The position numbers were made by a program, and so were the translations under genes. Under the pieces are notes generated by a model. It saw only the letters and a program-made list of their open reading frames with translations, had not been told where the DNA came from and did not search any database. DNA of 6,246 nt from Bacteroidales bacterium (GTDB lineage Bacteria; Bacteroidota; Bacteroidia; Bacteroidales; VadinHA17). Of the stretch, positions 1 to 6,246 are shown in pieces (position 1 is the stretch's first letter; each line of letters begins with the position of its first letter). Location: NCBI GenBank assembly GCA_003162595.1, contig PMNJ01000187.1:1783-8028 (forward strand), given 5' to 3'.

Positions 1-1904
1 AAATCCTCGCTGGTAATTGAAGGCCACAGAAAGACTTCAGGATCTGATGAAGGATTTGCTTTTTTTACGTATACATATATACTATCACTAGTCTCGACCC
101 CGCATGTGCCTGTAACGGTAGTTCTGTAAAGACCTATATCCGTAGCATTCAGCTCGGGCAATATAAACTGTGAAGTATTACTATTGTCTATCACTTTACC
201 ATCTTTTTGCCATTGATACATCAGATCATGGCCATCCGCATTAACTTCAAGAGTAACACTATTTCCGAAAGGGACCTCAACATTCGGAGAAATAAAGGTT
301 ATTTTGGTCAGAGGATAAACAGTCAGTTTTATGATATTGGATACTACTACCCCGCAAGAACCTGATACTTCGCATTTATAATCACCGGAATCATCGGTTG
401 TTGCAGCTAGAATACTCAACACTGCTGAAGATCCTGATTGAACAATCTGACCATTCCTGGACCATTTGTAATTAAGATTATGTCCTTCAGCATTAATATT
501 AAAAGTAACTGGTTGTCCGGCACAGATCGTGGTATCATGCAACTGGCTGAGTATTTTTGTGTTAAGAAATATATTCACATTAAGTCCTGACCAATCTGAA
601 ACCATATTATTTATTGTGACCCTGAGGATTACATTTACAGACCCGCTGTAACCTATATTCCAAAGCACTGAAGCATTTTCAGAATTCCCGGTGATAACAC
701 CAGCATTTGCCGGCAAAAGATTCCATTCATATGCGGTGGCACCGGCAACAGGTTGTATTGAATACTGACTTGATTCAGTTCCCTGACAAATTAATGAATC
801 GCCAACCGGAGAAGGTGGCATATAATTTCTGACAATACCGGTTTTTGACCGTATCCAGGATTCCATATCCGAAACACTTGTATAAGCGCCATAAGTATTA
901 CAGTTTGGGCTACCCCAACTGACAATTCCTGCTAATTTATACTCACCAAACACAGGAACAACCAGGGGTCCTCCGCTATCTCCATTGCAGGCATCTTTGT
1001 TTCCGTTAAGATAGCCTGCCATAAGATCAGTTGTCGGGATAGTTCCCCAGACTGTAGATGCCTGTTCATCGGAAATGATTGGCAGCTGTACCTTCTGAAG
1101 AGAGGTGGGGAATACTTCCGGATTGACATGGGTCAGACCCCAGCCTGTAACCCACGACATAACACCCGGATCAATAGCACCCTTAGAGGCATCAACAGTT
1201 GTTACAAGCTTAATTGGAGTCGCATTTGCAAAATTAATAGTGTCTGTTAATCTTAATAGAGCAATATCATTTAAAAGAGTCTGACTGTCATAGCCTTCAT
1301 TAACTATAGCTTCACTCACAGAGTACGTTTTTCCTTCATTGTCATTGGATGGATCATTTAAACCGACTCTTATAAACATTTGTGAAGCCGGAGTAGCGCC
1401 TCCTGTACTGTTTTTTGTACAATGGGCAGCTGTAACCACCCAGTTTTTACTGATAATTGAACCTCCACACCTGTAATTACCCGAAATATAATATACCTGC
1501 CATGGAAAATCGGAAATAACTGCATCTGTACCTCCGGCAATCTTAGCATTGATAGATTTTATCCCGGTGAAAAAAGGAAATAAATGATCCCCTTTTCCAA
1601 TATCTGATTTTATAAATAAGAGCGGTTCTCCATCAAGATCGAGTGTACATATACTCGTACCAGGATTATTATTTTCTGAAACAGATATCTTTAAAAAATA
1701 TCGTTTATTAGCATTAAGGCTAAAAGTAACAGTATCATCTTGAAGGTCTTCAATTCCGGAAAAGACTGTTGTATTCTGATCATCAATAATTTGCCAGGTT
1801 GCAAGACCAGAGTTTTTAGTCTTTGAGACCTTGATTGTCACCTTCTGTGACAAAACAGAAAATGAGATCAGATATAAAAGGAAAATGAATAAAAAACTTT
1901 TCAT
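1..1904 (-). CDS. Secreted trypsin-like S1 serine protease with PKD-like and Ig-like domains (C-terminus cut by window edge)
   Basis: This reading frame has 634 codons from the ATG at 1902-1904, stays open to the window edge and so lacks its C-terminus. Residues 1 to about 20 are a signal peptide (MKSFLFIFLLYLISFSVLSQ). Residues 21-121 form a propeptide. The S1 catalytic domain spans about 122-356. It begins with IAGG after Lys121, the equivalent of the zymogen cleavage site. The triad is complete: His161 in TAAHC, Asp213 in NDIALL and Ser310 in GDSGGP. Asp304, six residues before the serine, matches chymotrypsin Asp189 and predicts cleavage after Lys or Arg. Cysteines matching pairs 42-58 and 191-220 are present; the 168-182 pair is absent. 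After the catalytic domain come a PKD-like domain (about 361-445) and two Ig-like domains (about 448-535 and 537-615). The last visible residues (EVFLWPSITSED) resemble the start of a T9SS sorting domain, which would place the enzyme outside the cell. Protease class is very likely; the substrate is unknown. Confidence 0.93.
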   Translation of the reverse strand, partial: MKSFLFIFLLYLISFSVLSQKVTIKVSKTKNSGLATWQIIDDQNTTVFSGIEDLQDDTVTFSLNANKRYFLKISVSENNNPGTSICTLDLDGEPLLFIKSDIGKGDHLFPFFTGIKSINAKIAGGTDAVISDFPWQVYYISGNYRCGGSIISKNWVVTAAHCTKNSTGGATPASQMFIRVGLNDPSNDNEGKTYSVSEAIVNEGYDSQTLLNDIALLRLTDTINFANATPIKLVTTVDASKGAIDPGVMSWVTGWGLTHVNPEVFPTSLQKVQLPIISDEQASTVWGTIPTTDLMAGYLNGNKDACNGDSGGPLVVPVFGEYKLAGIVSWGSPNCNTYGAYTSVSDMESWIRSKTGIVRNYMPPSPVGDSLICQGTESSQYSIQPVAGATAYEWNLLPANAGVITGNSENASVLWNIGYSGSVNVILRVTINNMVSDWSGLNVNIFLNTKILSQLHDTTICAGQPVTFNINAEGHNLNYKWSRNGQIVQSGSSAVLSILAATTDDSGDYKCEVSGSCGVVVSNIIKLTVYPLTKITFISPNVEVPFGNSVTLEVNADGHDLMYQWQKDGKVIDNSNTSQFILPELNATDIGLYRTTVTGTCGVETSDSIYVYVKKANPSSDPEVFLWPSITSED

Positions 1905-1951
1905 GTTCAAATATAATCTATGCCAGAGAAATAGCATGAAATAAAATCTTC

Positions 1952-1983
1952 ATTCCTCATTATCTCAATTTGAATAGAGGAAT
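1952..1983. repeat. Imperfect-loop inverted repeat, possible weak terminator after the lipoprotein gene
   Basis: ATTCCTC at 1952-1958 pairs with GAGGAAT at 1977-1983, giving a 7-bp stem with an 18-base loop. On the minus strand it lies 56 bases past the lipoprotein stop codon and is followed by the moderately T-rich GAAGATTTTATTT. This could end the lipoprotein transcript before the protease gene. The long loop and interrupted T tract make it weak, and in AT-rich DNA it may be chance. Confidence 0.22.
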
Positions 1984-2038
1984 AAAATAATAATATTATC
2001 ATGTAAAACAGACAAGAGACGAAGATGTTTTATTCCGG

Positions 2039-2455
2039 TTACCTGATGCCGGTATCAATATTTATATTAAGAAGTGTTTTATCCTGTGCTGTAATTGAAA
2101 CCATGGCAGGAAGATTGCTTCCCCCTATATTATTCTGTGATTTTTCCAATACAACAAGATAATCCCCGGGAGGAAGCTGACTGCTATAAGATCCATCAAG
2201 TGATGGCTTTAACTGTGCTATTTTGGTTTTCACGTCAGAAGTAAATACACTTACCGGATAAGCTTTATATGTTTCAGCGGTCGGCAAACAAGCAGGATCC
2301 GGAGGGATTGTCTCCACCGGACAAATCGGGCCTATAGAAATGGTACCTTCAAGAAAACCTGCAACAAGAGTCTTTTTACTGTCACAACCTGACATCACAG
2401 CTATCCAGGTGAGGAATATCGCAACAAGAATCCTCTGATAATTGTCTTTCTTCAT
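2039..2455 (-). CDS. Small lipoprotein of unknown function, carboxypeptidase-regulatory-like beta-sandwich type
   Basis: The product has 138 residues. It begins with a type II signal peptide: basic MKKDNYQR, a hydrophobic stretch 9-21 and a lipobox ending MSGC, so Cys24 would be lipidated after cleavage by signal peptidase II. The mature part is a single compact domain of about 100 residues. Its landmarks are GTISIGPICPVE at 37-48, a second cysteine at 56, DGSY at 87-90, LPPGDYLVV at 94-102 and the C-terminal end NIDTGIR. The G...LPPG.Y pattern is typical of carboxypeptidase-regulatory-like and transthyretin-like beta-sandwiches. From memory, the IGPxCPVE opening and DTGIR ending recur in small uncharacterised proteins of this type, but I cannot search to confirm it. 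Cys45 and Cys56 could form a disulfide (inference). No acidic surface-export signal follows Cys24 (sequence DSKK), so which membrane face it occupies is open. It is flanked by gaps of more than 130 bases and is probably transcribed alone. Confidence 0.88.
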   Translation of the reverse strand: MKKDNYQRILVAIFLTWIAVMSGCDSKKTLVAGFLEGTISIGPICPVETIPPDPACLPTAETYKAYPVSVFTSDVKTKIAQLKPSLDGSYSSQLPPGDYLVVLEKSQNNIGGSNLPAMVSITAQDKTLLNINIDTGIR

Positions 2456-2471
2456 GGTTGATTATTCTGGT

Positions 2472-2495
2472 TAATAATTATCTAATCAATTATTA
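2472..2495. repeat. Perfect 8-bp inverted repeat just upstream of the lipoprotein gene
   Basis: TAATAATT at 2472-2479 and AATTATTA at 2488-2495 are perfect reverse complements around an 8-base spacer. The repeat ends 16 bases before the lipoprotein ATG. On the minus strand a TTTG (2499-2502) precedes it, the core of the Bacteroidota -33 element, but no good TAnnTTTG -7 element follows. The repeat could be an operator or a 5'-leader hairpin. It has no G or C in the arms and could also arise by chance in AT-rich intergenic DNA. Confidence 0.4.
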
Positions 2496-2515
2496 TGCCA
2501 AAGAATCAGTGCCAT

Positions 2516-2605
2516 TTACTTAGCATCTTTGAGTGCCTCCTTTACCGATGCCCTGAAGATATTATATGACCAGGTGGCTCCTGATATTGCGTCAAATTTA
2601 TTTAA
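2516..2605 (-). pseudogene. Stranded C-terminal remnant of an FMN-binding-domain protein
   Basis: A 29-codon stretch ending at the TAA at 2516-2518 has no start codon and is preceded in frame by a stop (2606-2608). It encodes FDAISGATWSYNIF followed by a short amphipathic helix ending KEALKDAK. The D-x-(I/V)-SGAT motif followed by a helix is the C-terminal signature of the FMN-binding domain found in RnfG and NqrC and related exported flavoproteins. In those proteins the Thr of SGAT carries covalently bound FMN. Only 38 bases separate the in-frame stop from the end of the isomerase gene, so the rest of the domain is gone, most simply by deletion. Just upstream the same frame reads NIESAE before the stop, so part of that could also be decayed coding sequence. 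The match is short but specific; chance resemblance is the main alternative. Confidence 0.6.
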
Positions 2606-2646
2606 TTATTCGGCAGATTCTATATTACGATTCCGAATTAAACAGA

Positions 2647-3561
2647 TTAATAACCCCACTTTTTCATTATGTCGAGATCAGCTTTTGCACAGTACATAGG
2701 AGTTTTATCGCCATATGATTCCTGTTCAATAATATAGCACCTGGTGCCTCCTTTGGAAGTGGCAAGCTCACATACCTTTTGAGTATTTACAATACCTTCA
2801 CCCAGGATCGTGCTTTCATATTTTTCATTCCCGCTCTTTGCTGTAATCTCATCTTTCACATGCACAATTTCAAATCGGCCGGGATATTGATTCATTACAT
2901 CCAGGGCGATAGCACCCCCATTATAGAGATTGCCCATGTCGAGTTGTAAAGCAACAAGATCAGGATCGATGTTTTTCATGATAATATCAAATATTTTTTC
3001 ACCATTCAGCTTCTGGCTGAACTCAAAATCGTGATTATGATACCCGAACTTCATCCCTGATTTTTTGCACAGCTCTCCGCTCTTATTAAAAACCTCCATG
3101 TATTTCTTGAAATCGTCATAGGTTTTTCTCATGCTCTCGTCCATATAAGGACTAATAACCCATTTCTGTCCAAGTACGGCAGCATCCTCAATGGTTTTTT
3201 TCCAGCTGTCGCTGAAATCCTTTTTAGTTTCGTCCCAATGCTGTTTCCCCATAACAGTATGGCCGCTTATCATTTTTAAACCCAACTCATCAAGCACCTT
3301 TCTGAATTCCGGGGCTAAAAAGCCATAGAATTTCTGATCAACATAATTAGCATGTTCTACATAGACATAGCCCATTTTAGCAAGCTGTGCAAGTGATCCT
3401 TTAGGATCTTTCATCATATCTTCACGCACAGAATACAGCTGTATCCCAACCATTCCCTTTGGTATGTTCTTACCAGAAGCAAAAACTGACCGGGGAAGAA
3501 TTGCTGCGCCAAGAGCTATCATGGCCCCCGATTTTAAGAATGTTCTTCTTGAAGTTTTCAT
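2647..3561 (-). CDS. Tat-exported sugar isomerase/epimerase, AP-endonuclease-2-like TIM barrel
   Basis: The product has 304 residues, about the usual length for exported members of the xylose-isomerase-like TIM-barrel family (COG1082, PF01261). Residues 4-10 (SRRTFLK) form a twin-arginine motif, followed by a hydrophobic segment to about 22 and a cleavage region near VFASG (26-30). This fixes the ATG at 3559-3561 as the start. The barrel runs from about 36 to 300. Likely divalent-metal and substrate residues by family pattern are Glu69 in YVEH, His175 and His177 in YHNHDFEF, Asp208 in QLDMGN, His234 in VHVKD and Glu279 in IIEQE; LGEG is at 253-256. Family members interconvert keto and aldo sugars or epimerise them. 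An exported enzyme would meet free rather than phosphorylated sugars, so the common 'sugar phosphate isomerase' label probably misleads here. It lies 115 bases downstream of the GH2 gene, pointing to glycan breakdown. The exact substrate cannot be read from the sequence. Confidence 0.92.
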   Translation of the reverse strand: MKTSRRTFLKSGAMIALGAAILPRSVFASGKNIPKGMVGIQLYSVREDMMKDPKGSLAQLAKMGYVYVEHANYVDQKFYGFLAPEFRKVLDELGLKMISGHTVMGKQHWDETKKDFSDSWKKTIEDAAVLGQKWVISPYMDESMRKTYDDFKKYMEVFNKSGELCKKSGMKFGYHNHDFEFSQKLNGEKIFDIIMKNIDPDLVALQLDMGNLYNGGAIALDVMNQYPGRFEIVHVKDEITAKSGNEKYESTILGEGIVNTQKVCELATSKGGTRCYIIEQESYGDKTPMYCAKADLDIMKKWGY

Positions 3562-3641
3562 TGATATGAGTTATTAGTTTAGACTAAATTACATGTTTTA
3601 TTAAGATTAATCATGTATAAAGTTATAAAATCAGATAAACC

Positions 3642-3666
3642 AAAAAAAGATAATTCTGTCAATTAC
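3642..3666 (-). terminator. Probable weak Rho-independent terminator after the GH2 gene
   Basis: On the minus strand, shortly after the GH2 stop codon, TAATT and AATTA form a 5-bp stem around GACAG, extended by one possible G-U pair (3650-3666). CT7 follows directly (T tract at 3642-3648). Position, short loop and uninterrupted T tract fit a terminator, but the stem is short and entirely A-T, so read-through into the isomerase gene is likely. Confidence 0.35.
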
Positions 3667-3676
3667 TATCCCTTTT

Positions 3677-6246
3677 TTACTTATAAGAAATATTTTTTAC
3701 ACCTCCAGTTTTCGTATCTGTAATCTTTGTTTTAAATAAGGCGACAAGTTCCACCGGATTAAGTGTTTGAGCAGGATTGAATTTACCAGATGACATGTAT
3801 TTCAGAATTGCACTGTACAACTGTCTGCCTTCCGGTTTATTCTGTATTTTTTTCAGGTCAGACATACATACCAGCAATTTCCCCTTTCCAACAGAGAATT
3901 CGAAGATTAAACCGAGTTTATGGTTCCTTTCAATATTATCAACCACCTGAACAAGAGGGCGATAATCTTTCGGTGCATTATCCAGGATAAATGGGCGGCT
4001 GTTTTTAACTATGGACCACCACTGCCAGTTTGAATGAAATTCGGTAGGGAAATCAGTGAATAAAGGAAGTTGAGGATCAGTAAGGATTGACATGGTACCT
4101 GGCGATACGGGTTTATTATTTGATTCTGAGATGCCTTTGAACATCCTGAAATTCCAGTAATCGGGAGTAAACAACCCTCCTACCGAAAGATCCTTTATTT
4201 CATTAAAATCAGGGAATAATAATACCATTGCCCCATCTGTAAGTTTCGACAGAGTAATTTTATCCAGGTTTTTCGAAACAAGAATGTTATCTGGCACTTT
4301 TGTATTTGTATCGGAGGGATAGATCCAGAGAGGATAAGAGTTTTCATAATGTGTCCCTTCGAGAAAAATTGAAAGAGTAAGTTTTTCTGCTTTGGTAAAC
4401 TTCAAAAGATCAATATTAATAGAGCCAGTATTTGTCAATTCCCCCTGAAGAATACTAAATGCCTCATCACCCTGGGAAACAATTTCACCTTTTCCATTTT
4501 TAAGTTCCCATTTTACAGATTGATCTTTTAATGAAGTTTCGGAATAATTTGCCACCTGGATCTTCGCTCTGAATTGTTCATTGTTCGCCCAGCAATATTT
4601 TTCCATAATTAATAAAGGGACTACCCGGTTACAGAAATGACTGAATTCCTCAGGAGTTATTATTCCTTTATTATCCATAAATGCATCGAGAAGGCCCACT
4701 AATGCAGTTCCCTGCCCCGGAAAATCCTGAAGGTCGAGCAGGTGAAAACCTCCAAAACCGGGAGTCCTCATTGCCATCTCAATATCAGCCTTATAACAGA
4801 TTGCACTCAATGCTCCGGAAGCCCTGAAAAAGTCATTGGCCTGATCACTCAGGTTATTCTCTTTTAGCCGATCCCTGAAAACTTCAAGATTCCAGGGCTT
4901 CATAACACCGGTATACTTTTTTATTTCAGCATAATCAGGATAGATCTGGTATTGTCCAACCTCAGTGCCGACAGATGGAACCTTGCATTTTGAAATGGCA
5001 CCTGAATAATTCCGGTTTGTAGATGGATAGCGGCCGTTAATATAACCGCCATCATTAGCATCGGCAAATGAGAATGAGCCACGGATATGGGTGCTGTAGG
5101 TTGTATCAGTATCGGCACCGACACGACAGGCTGCATAATAATCCTCGCCTTCAGCCTGGCCTCTGAAACCTAGATAATTATTTGACCCATAGGCCATTAA
5201 ATGACGACTATCTACCGATTTAAAATGATTCAGAACTTCTTTCATTACATCAAAGTCGCCTGAAAGTTCATTCCCGAGTGCAAACATTACAAATGATGCA
5301 TGATTTCCATAAGTGTCAAGAATATGGTCGCCCTCTTTGAGAAGAAAGGTATTCAGGTCAGAATTTCTGTTTTTGCTGAATCCACCCCAGAAAGGCAATT
5401 CCGGCTGAAGATAGATTCCTTCAATATCTGCAGCCTCAAATGCGGCAAGTGGTGGCGTCCAGGAATGGAAACGGTAAAAATTGATATTGTATGATTTCGC
5501 AATCCTGAAAACTTTTTGCCAGCCTTTAACATCCATAGGAGGATAACCGGTTAGTGGAAAAACACAGGCATCGTGCTTCCCGCGCAGAAATGTCTTTGTT
5601 CCGTTTATTGTAAATTGTGTCCCCTGTGTGGAAAACTTACGCATTCCAAAATCAAGGGTTGAATTATCCAGTATTTTATTGCTCTTCAATGTTACATCCA
5701 GTCTGTATAATGCCGGATTAAACTCGCTCCAGAAGAGGGTTTTGCTTCCCATACTGTAAGTTACTTCAATTATATTTTCACCCTTCCGGAGTGTAACCGG
5801 AAATGACTTTGATGGAACACTATGTTTTTCATGGGTATTCCAGGCATCAGCTTTCAGTGTCATTTTTGTCTTTTCAATAGATCCTTCAGGATTACTTATT
5901 TTCACCCTTACTGTAATTTTTTTCAAATCAATATCGGGATAAACCTGAACTGTCTCAATGTGAACCGGATTATAGGCTTCGAGACAGAATTTGCCTATGA
6001 TCCCATTCCAGTTGCTCTGCGTGTGTTCAGTCCAGGCATGCGAACCTGTCACTCCCTGCGGAACAGAATTATCACTATTATTTACAAGGATAGTCAGTAC
6101 ATGTTTCCCCGGCACCAGGTGGTTCGTAAGATTATAGTACTGAGCCGTAAGTATATCGTTGCTGCTCCCGATGAGATTGTTGTCAACCCAGACTTGCGTC
6201 GGCTTGGTTCTTTCCATCATCAACCTGATATAATGCCCGCTCCAAG
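3677..6246 (-). CDS. Glycoside hydrolase family 2 enzyme, beta-galactosidase-like (N-terminus cut by window edge)
   Basis: The frame is open to the right edge (WSGHYIRL...), so the TTG at 6221-6223 is not a real start and the signal peptide and first part of the protein lie outside. Numbering from that TTG as residue 1, the domains are: end of the GH2 sugar-binding jelly roll (1-85, with TQVWVDNNLIGS and TQSNWNGIIG); an Ig-like GH2 domain (about 88-195); the TIM barrel (about 196-540); a second beta-sandwich (about 545-635); and a C-terminal alpha/beta domain like class I glutamine amidotransferases (about 640-815) without an obvious catalytic cysteine. Glu319 in ALGNELSG is the expected acid/base. 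Glu421 in VGTEVGQY is the best nucleophile candidate. RGKHDACVFPLTGYPP (214-229) and YRFHSWTPP (250-258) line the active site in the related group. Family 2 retaining enzymes remove beta-galactosyl, beta-glucuronyl or beta-mannosyl units; the specificity here is unknown. It probably acts in the periplasm or at the surface, feeding sugar to the isomerase downstream. Confidence 0.92.
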   Translation of the reverse strand, partial: WSGHYIRLMMERTKPTQVWVDNNLIGSSNDILTAQYYNLTNHLVPGKHVLTILVNNSDNSVPQGVTGSHAWTEHTQSNWNGIIGKFCLEAYNPVHIETVQVYPDIDLKKITVRVKISNPEGSIEKTKMTLKADAWNTHEKHSVPSKSFPVTLRKGENIIEVTYSMGSKTLFWSEFNPALYRLDVTLKSNKILDNSTLDFGMRKFSTQGTQFTINGTKTFLRGKHDACVFPLTGYPPMDVKGWQKVFRIAKSYNINFYRFHSWTPPLAAFEAADIEGIYLQPELPFWGGFSKNRNSDLNTFLLKEGDHILDTYGNHASFVMFALGNELSGDFDVMKEVLNHFKSVDSRHLMAYGSNNYLGFRGQAEGEDYYAACRVGADTDTTYSTHIRGSFSFADANDGGYINGRYPSTNRNYSGAISKCKVPSVGTEVGQYQIYPDYAEIKKYTGVMKPWNLEVFRDRLKENNLSDQANDFFRASGALSAICYKADIEMAMRTPGFGGFHLLDLQDFPGQGTALVGLLDAFMDNKGIITPEEFSHFCNRVVPLLIMEKYCWANNEQFRAKIQVANYSETSLKDQSVKWELKNGKGEIVSQGDEAFSILQGELTNTGSINIDLLKFTKAEKLTLSIFLEGTHYENSYPLWIYPSDTNTKVPDNILVSKNLDKITLSKLTDGAMVLLFPDFNEIKDLSVGGLFTPDYWNFRMFKGISESNNKPVSPGTMSILTDPQLPLFTDFPTEFHSNWQWWSIVKNSRPFILDNAPKDYRPLVQVVDNIERNHKLGLIFEFSVGKGKLLVCMSDLKKIQNKPEGRQLYSAILKYMSSGKFNPAQTLNPVELVALFKTKITDTKTGGVKNISYK

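Noticed and set aside
932..1129. A 65-codon minus-strand open frame.
   Set aside because: It overlaps the S1 protease domain in another frame, including the GDSGGP motif region, and shows no protein features of its own.
1908..1915. A TATATTTG match to the Bacteroidota -7 element (TAnnTTTG) on the minus strand, three bases before the protease ATG.
   Set aside because: It would put the transcript start at or inside the start codon, and no TTTG -33 box lies at the right distance upstream. Probably chance in AT-rich DNA.
1986..1999. A run of AT repeats (ataataatattat) before the protease gene.
   Set aside because: Low-complexity AT sequence with a trivial palindrome; nothing marks it as a site.
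3618..3644. Possible promoter for the isomerase: TTTG (3641-3644) and TAACTTTA (3618-3625) on the minus strand.
   Set aside because: The spacer is 15 bases, shorter than the roughly 20 usual in this phylum, the -7 element has a mismatch, and the TTTG is part of the terminator T tract.
3790..3990. A 66-codon plus-strand open frame.
   Set aside because: It is antisense to the GH2 C-terminal domain, with no recognisable protein features.
4921..5136. A 71-codon minus-strand open frame.
   Set aside because: It lies wholly inside the GH2 catalytic domain in another frame, and its composition looks like a frame shadow.
5300..5494. A 64-codon plus-strand open frame.
   Set aside because: It is antisense to the GH2 TIM barrel; no motif, signal peptide or supporting context.
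6221..6223. TTG as start codon of the GH2 gene.
   Set aside because: The frame continues upstream to the window edge with GH2-typical sequence (WSGHYIRL), so this codon is an internal leucine.

Overview
The window most likely comes from a member of the Bacteroidota (Bacteroidales-like). The DNA is AT-rich and the genes lack clear Shine-Dalgarno sites. The protein types fit this phylum: a large secreted GH2 enzyme, a Tat-exported sugar isomerase/epimerase, a small lipoprotein, and a multidomain secreted protease whose last visible residues look like the start of a type IX secretion sorting domain. This placement is inferred from protein character only; no rRNA or other marker gene is present.

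Every gene lies on the minus strand, so transcription runs from right to left. In that order the window holds: (1) a GH2-type glycoside hydrolase, cut at its N-terminus by the right edge (3677-6246); (2) a 115-base gap with a probable weak terminator; (3) a complete Tat-signal TIM-barrel sugar isomerase/epimerase (2647-3561); (4) a 191-base gap containing the stranded C-terminal end of an FMN-binding-domain gene (2516-2605) and a perfect AT-rich inverted repeat (2472-2495); (5) a complete small lipoprotein of unknown function with a beta-sandwich, carboxypeptidase-regulatory-like character (2039-2455); (6) a 134-base gap; (7) a trypsin-like S1 protease followed by a PKD-like domain and two Ig-like domains, cut at its C-terminus by the left edge (1-1904). 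No gene-free stretch exceeds 300 bases.

The GH2 enzyme and the isomerase/epimerase plausibly act together outside the cytoplasm, releasing a sugar from a glycan and then rearranging it, although no SusC/SusD pair, regulator or other glycan-utilisation gene is in view to prove such a locus. The lipoprotein and protease look like separate envelope or secreted functions, each probably transcribed on its own. I see no phage, IS, CRISPR, RNA gene or defence system. The most notable item is the FMN-binding remnant, which suggests a redox partner once stood next to the exported isomerase. I do not see a convincing new multi-gene system here.
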